Shown here in pieces: positions 14,871 through 17,249 of a stretch of 17,249 nt of DNA (the first letter of the stretch is position 1; every line of letters begins with the position of its first letter). Origin of the DNA: an uncultured Oxalobacteraceae bacterium (GTDB lineage: Bacteria; Pseudomonadota; Gammaproteobacteria; Burkholderiales; Burkholderiaceae); NCBI GenBank assembly GCA_946479255.1, contig CAMLFK010000092.1, positions 1 to 17,249 on the forward strand, given 5' to 3'. A model generated the notes under the pieces. It was not told the origin of the DNA, made no database searches, and saw only the letters and a list, made by a program, of their open reading frames with translations. A program made the translations under genes and the position numbers.

Positions 14871-17249
14871 ATGCCCACTATTCAAGAGATCCTCCAGACC
14901 ATGGACTATGGCCCCGCCCCCGAAAGCACCAAAGAAGCGCAAGCCTGGCTGGACCGCCACGAGCGCCGCTTCGGCCTGTTCATCGACGGCGCATGGACAG
15001 CGCCCGCCGCGGCCTTCGCCTCGGTGAATCCGGCTGACGCCAGTGAACTGGCGCAGATCACCCAGGCATCCCTTGACGATGTGGAGCGCGCCGTGCAAGC
15101 CGCGCGCCGTGCCCAGCCGGGCTGGGTGGCATTGGGCGGCCATGGCCGCGCGCGCGTCATGTACGCGCTGGCGCGCCTGCTGCAAAAGCACGCGCGCCTG
15201 TTCGCGGTGATCGAAACGCTCGACAACGGCAAGACCATCCGCGAAACCCGCGACGCCGACCTGCCGCTGGCCGCGCGCCACTTCTATCACCACGCCGGCT
15301 GGGCCCAGCTGATGGCCGAAGAGTTCCATGACTACCGCGCCGTCGGCGTGGTTGGCCAGATCGTACCCTGGAACTTCCCGCTGCTGATGCTGGCCTGGAA
15401 AATCGCGCCGGCGCTGGCCGCCGGTAACACGGTGGTGTTCAAGCCGGCCGAATTTACCTCGCTGTCGGCGCTCCTGTTCGCCGAGATCTGCCAGCAGGCC
15501 GGCGTGCCGGCCGGCGTGGTCAACATCGTCACCGGCGACGGCGCCGTGGGCGAAGCCATCGTCAAGCACGCAGGCATCGACAAGCTGGCCTTTACCGGTT
15601 CCACCGAAGTAGGCCGGCTCATCCGCCAGGCCACTGCGGGCAGCGGCAAGAAGCTGTCGCTGGAACTGGGCGGCAAGTCGCCCTTTATTGTGTTCGAAGA
15701 CGCCGACCTGGATGCCGCCGTCGAAGGCATCGTCGATTCGATCTACTTTAATCAGGGCCAGGTTTGCTGTGCCGGTTCGCGCCTCTTGGTGCAAGAGTCC
15801 GTCGAAGAGCGTTTTCTCTCCAAGCTGAAAAGCCGCATGGACAATCTGCGCCTGGGCGCGCCGACCGACAAGTCGATGGACATCGGCGCGCTGGTCGATC
15901 CGATCCAGCGCCAGCGTATCGAAGGCCTGGTGGAAGCGGCGCGGCTTGAAGGCTGCACCATTTACCAGCCGGCCTGCGCGCTGCCAGCCACCGGCTCGTG
16001 GTTCCCGCCGACCCTGATCACCGGCGCCTCCACCTCGGCCGGTATCGCCCAGACCGAAGTATTCGGCCCGGTGCTTGTCGCCATGAGCTTCCGCACCCCG
16101 GTTGAAGCCGTCCAGCTGGCTAACAACACCGTGTACGGCCTGGCCGCCTGCGTGTGGTCCGAGTCGATCAGCCTGGCGCTGGACGTGGCGCCGCAGCTCA
16201 AGGCCGGCGTGGTGTGGATCAACACCGCCAACCAGTTCGACGCCGCCTGCGGCTTCGGCGGCTACCGCGAATCGGGCTTCGGCCGCGAGGGCGGGCGTGA
16301 AGGCATGTATGAATACCTGACGGCGCTGGCGGAAGACGCGCGCCCGGCCGCGCCGCATATCGAGGCGAAGGCGGAACTCAAACTGAGCGAAGGCGACAGC
16401 CCGTTCGCGATCGACCGCACCGCCAAGCTGTACATCGGCGGCAAGCAGGCCCGCCCTGACGGCGCCTACAGCCGCGCCATCCATGCTGCCAATGGCGCCT
16501 TCCTGGCCGATATCGGCGAGGGCAACCGCAAGGACATTCGCAACGCCGTGGAAGCCGCCCACAAGGCATCCGGCTGGAGCAAAGCGAGCGCGCACAACCG
16601 CGCGCAGGTGCTGTACTACATCGCCGAAAACCTGGCCGCACGCGCAGACGAATTCGCCGCGCGCCTGGCCGCCATGACCGGCGCCAAGGACCCGCACAAG
16701 GAAGTGCAGGCCTCGATCGAGCGCCTGTTCTACTACGCGGCGTGGGCCGATAAGTACGACGGCCTGGCGCACCAGCCGCCGATGCACGGGATTACCGTGG
16801 CGTTGAATGAACCGGTTGGCGTGATCGGTATCGTGTGCCCGAACGAGGCACCGCTGCTGGGCTTCATTTCGCTGGTGGCGCCCGCGCTGGCGCTGGGTAA
16901 CCGCGTGGTGGCGGTGCCGTCCGAAGCGTATCCGCTGTCGGCGACCGATCTGTACCAGGTACTCGATACTTCCGACCTGCCGGGCGGCGTGCTTAATATC
17001 GTCACCGGCAGCGCCGATGAACTGGCGCGCACGCTGGCTTCGCACGGCGATGTGGATGCGGTGTGGCGCCACGACGGCTCGGCCGCCGGTTGCGCGGAAG
17101 TCGAACGCCTGTCGGCCGCTTCGCTCAAGCGCACCTGGGTCGGCGGCGCCAAAGGGCGCGACTGGTATGACATCAAGCAGGCCGGCGGACGCGCGGTGCT
17201 CGCGCACGCCAGCCAGGTCAAGAACGTCTGGATTCCATACGGCGTCTGA
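14871..17249 (+). CDS. Double-domain aldehyde dehydrogenase, ALDH16 type
   Basis: This 792-residue protein has a full N-terminal ALDH domain (about 25-485). NAD(P)-binding and catalytic residues are present: N168 in PWNFP, K191 in FKPAE, FTGSTEVG (241-248), general base E265 in LELGGKS, and nucleophile C299 in NQGQVCCAG. The E265-C299 spacing of 34 equals that of human ALDH2. A second, degenerate ALDH-like domain (about 515-792) keeps the fold motifs CPNEAPLL and GVLNIVTG but lacks the cysteine, the ELGGKS glutamate and the lysine (AVPSEA). An active domain plus a pseudo-ALDH domain at about 800 residues is characteristic of bacterial ALDH16. Position right after deoC suggests oxidation of the acetaldehyde that DeoC produces; this is inference. 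The stop codon is the last three bases of the window. Confidence 0.9.
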   Translation: MPTIQEILQTMDYGPAPESTKEAQAWLDRHERRFGLFIDGAWTAPAAAFASVNPADASELAQITQASLDDVERAVQAARRAQPGWVALGGHGRARVMYALARLLQKHARLFAVIETLDNGKTIRETRDADLPLAARHFYHHAGWAQLMAEEFHDYRAVGVVGQIVPWNFPLLMLAWKIAPALAAGNTVVFKPAEFTSLSALLFAEICQQAGVPAGVVNIVTGDGAVGEAIVKHAGIDKLAFTGSTEVGRLIRQATAGSGKKLSLELGGKSPFIVFEDADLDAAVEGIVDSIYFNQGQVCCAGSRLLVQESVEERFLSKLKSRMDNLRLGAPTDKSMDIGALVDPIQRQRIEGLVEAARLEGCTIYQPACALPATGSWFPPTLITGASTSAGIAQTEVFGPVLVAMSFRTPVEAVQLANNTVYGLAACVWSESISLALDVAPQLKAGVVWINTANQFDAACGFGGYRESGFGREGGREGMYEYLTALAEDARPAAPHIEAKAELKLSEGDSPFAIDRTAKLYIGGKQARPDGAYSRAIHAANGAFLADIGEGNRKDIRNAVEAAHKASGWSKASAHNRAQVLYYIAENLAARADEFAARLAAMTGAKDPHKEVQASIERLFYYAAWADKYDGLAHQPPMHGITVALNEPVGVIGIVCPNEAPLLGFISLVAPALALGNRVVAVPSEAYPLSATDLYQVLDTSDLPGGVLNIVTGSADELARTLASHGDVDAVWRHDGSAAGCAEVERLSAASLKRTWVGGAKGRDWYDIKQAGGRAVLAHASQVKNVWIPYGV

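Noticed and set aside
13635..17207. Very long open frame (1190 codons) on the minus strand opposite deoB, deoC and the aldehyde dehydrogenase
   Set aside because: It is antisense to three well-supported genes, is rich in His/Arg/Gly/Gln as expected from mirror frames of high-GC codons, and shows no family motifs.
1..17249. tRNA or rRNA genes, CRISPR arrays, insertion-sequence transposases, defence or toxin systems
   Set aside because: I looked for their repeats, cloverleaf-like segments and protein motifs on both strands and saw none.

Overview
The window reads as high-GC betaproteobacterial chromosome, most likely Oxalobacteraceae (Massilia/Duganella/Janthinobacterium-like). This placement is an inference from codon use, a TonB-dependent receptor ending in Phe, and overall protein style; no marker gene is present. 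The theme is salvage and catabolism of nucleosides, including the modified nucleoside pseudouridine.

Layout. (i) 1-3794, minus strand: a BMP-type nucleoside ABC importer, read in the order bmpA (binding protein), nupA (double ATPase), nupB (permease) and the first 28 codons of nupC (second permease, cut by the window edge). (ii) 3795-4498: a 704-bp, relatively AT-rich divergent intergenic region with a plausible bmpA promoter and no convincing gene. (iii) 4499-6787, plus strand: a TonB-dependent outer-membrane receptor, divergent from the importer. (iv) 6788-6968: a convergent intergenic region with a roughly 125-bp nested palindrome and a second perfect 13-bp hairpin. (v) 6969-8486, minus strand: a secreted esterase-like protein (alpha/beta hydrolase, chitobiase-like and PA14 modules). 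Its low GC, missing Shine-Dalgarno and Bacteroidota-like architecture suggest horizontal transfer. (vi) 8612-11568, minus strand: a compact operon of an HTH-PfkB kinase (psuK-like), psuG and a LysR regulator, with a good sigma70 promoter overlapped by a 12-bp direct repeat. (vii) 11853-17249, plus strand: xapA-type purine nucleoside phosphorylase, deoB, deoC and a double-domain ALDH16-type aldehyde dehydrogenase, packed as one operon and divergent from psuK.

Inferred flow. Nucleosides may cross the outer membrane through the receptor (hypothesis) and the inner membrane through Bmp/Nup. XapA releases purine bases and (deoxy)ribose-1-phosphate, and DeoB converts these to 5-phosphates. DeoC splits deoxyribose-5-phosphate into glyceraldehyde-3-phosphate and acetaldehyde, which the aldehyde dehydrogenase probably oxidises. 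The kinase and PsuG turn pseudouridine into uracil and ribose-5-phosphate. The individual enzymes belong to known families. The less usual points are the clustering of pseudouridine and purine branches, the kinase fused to a DNA-binding domain, the ALDH16 partner of DeoC, the foreign esterase, and the structured repeat elements.
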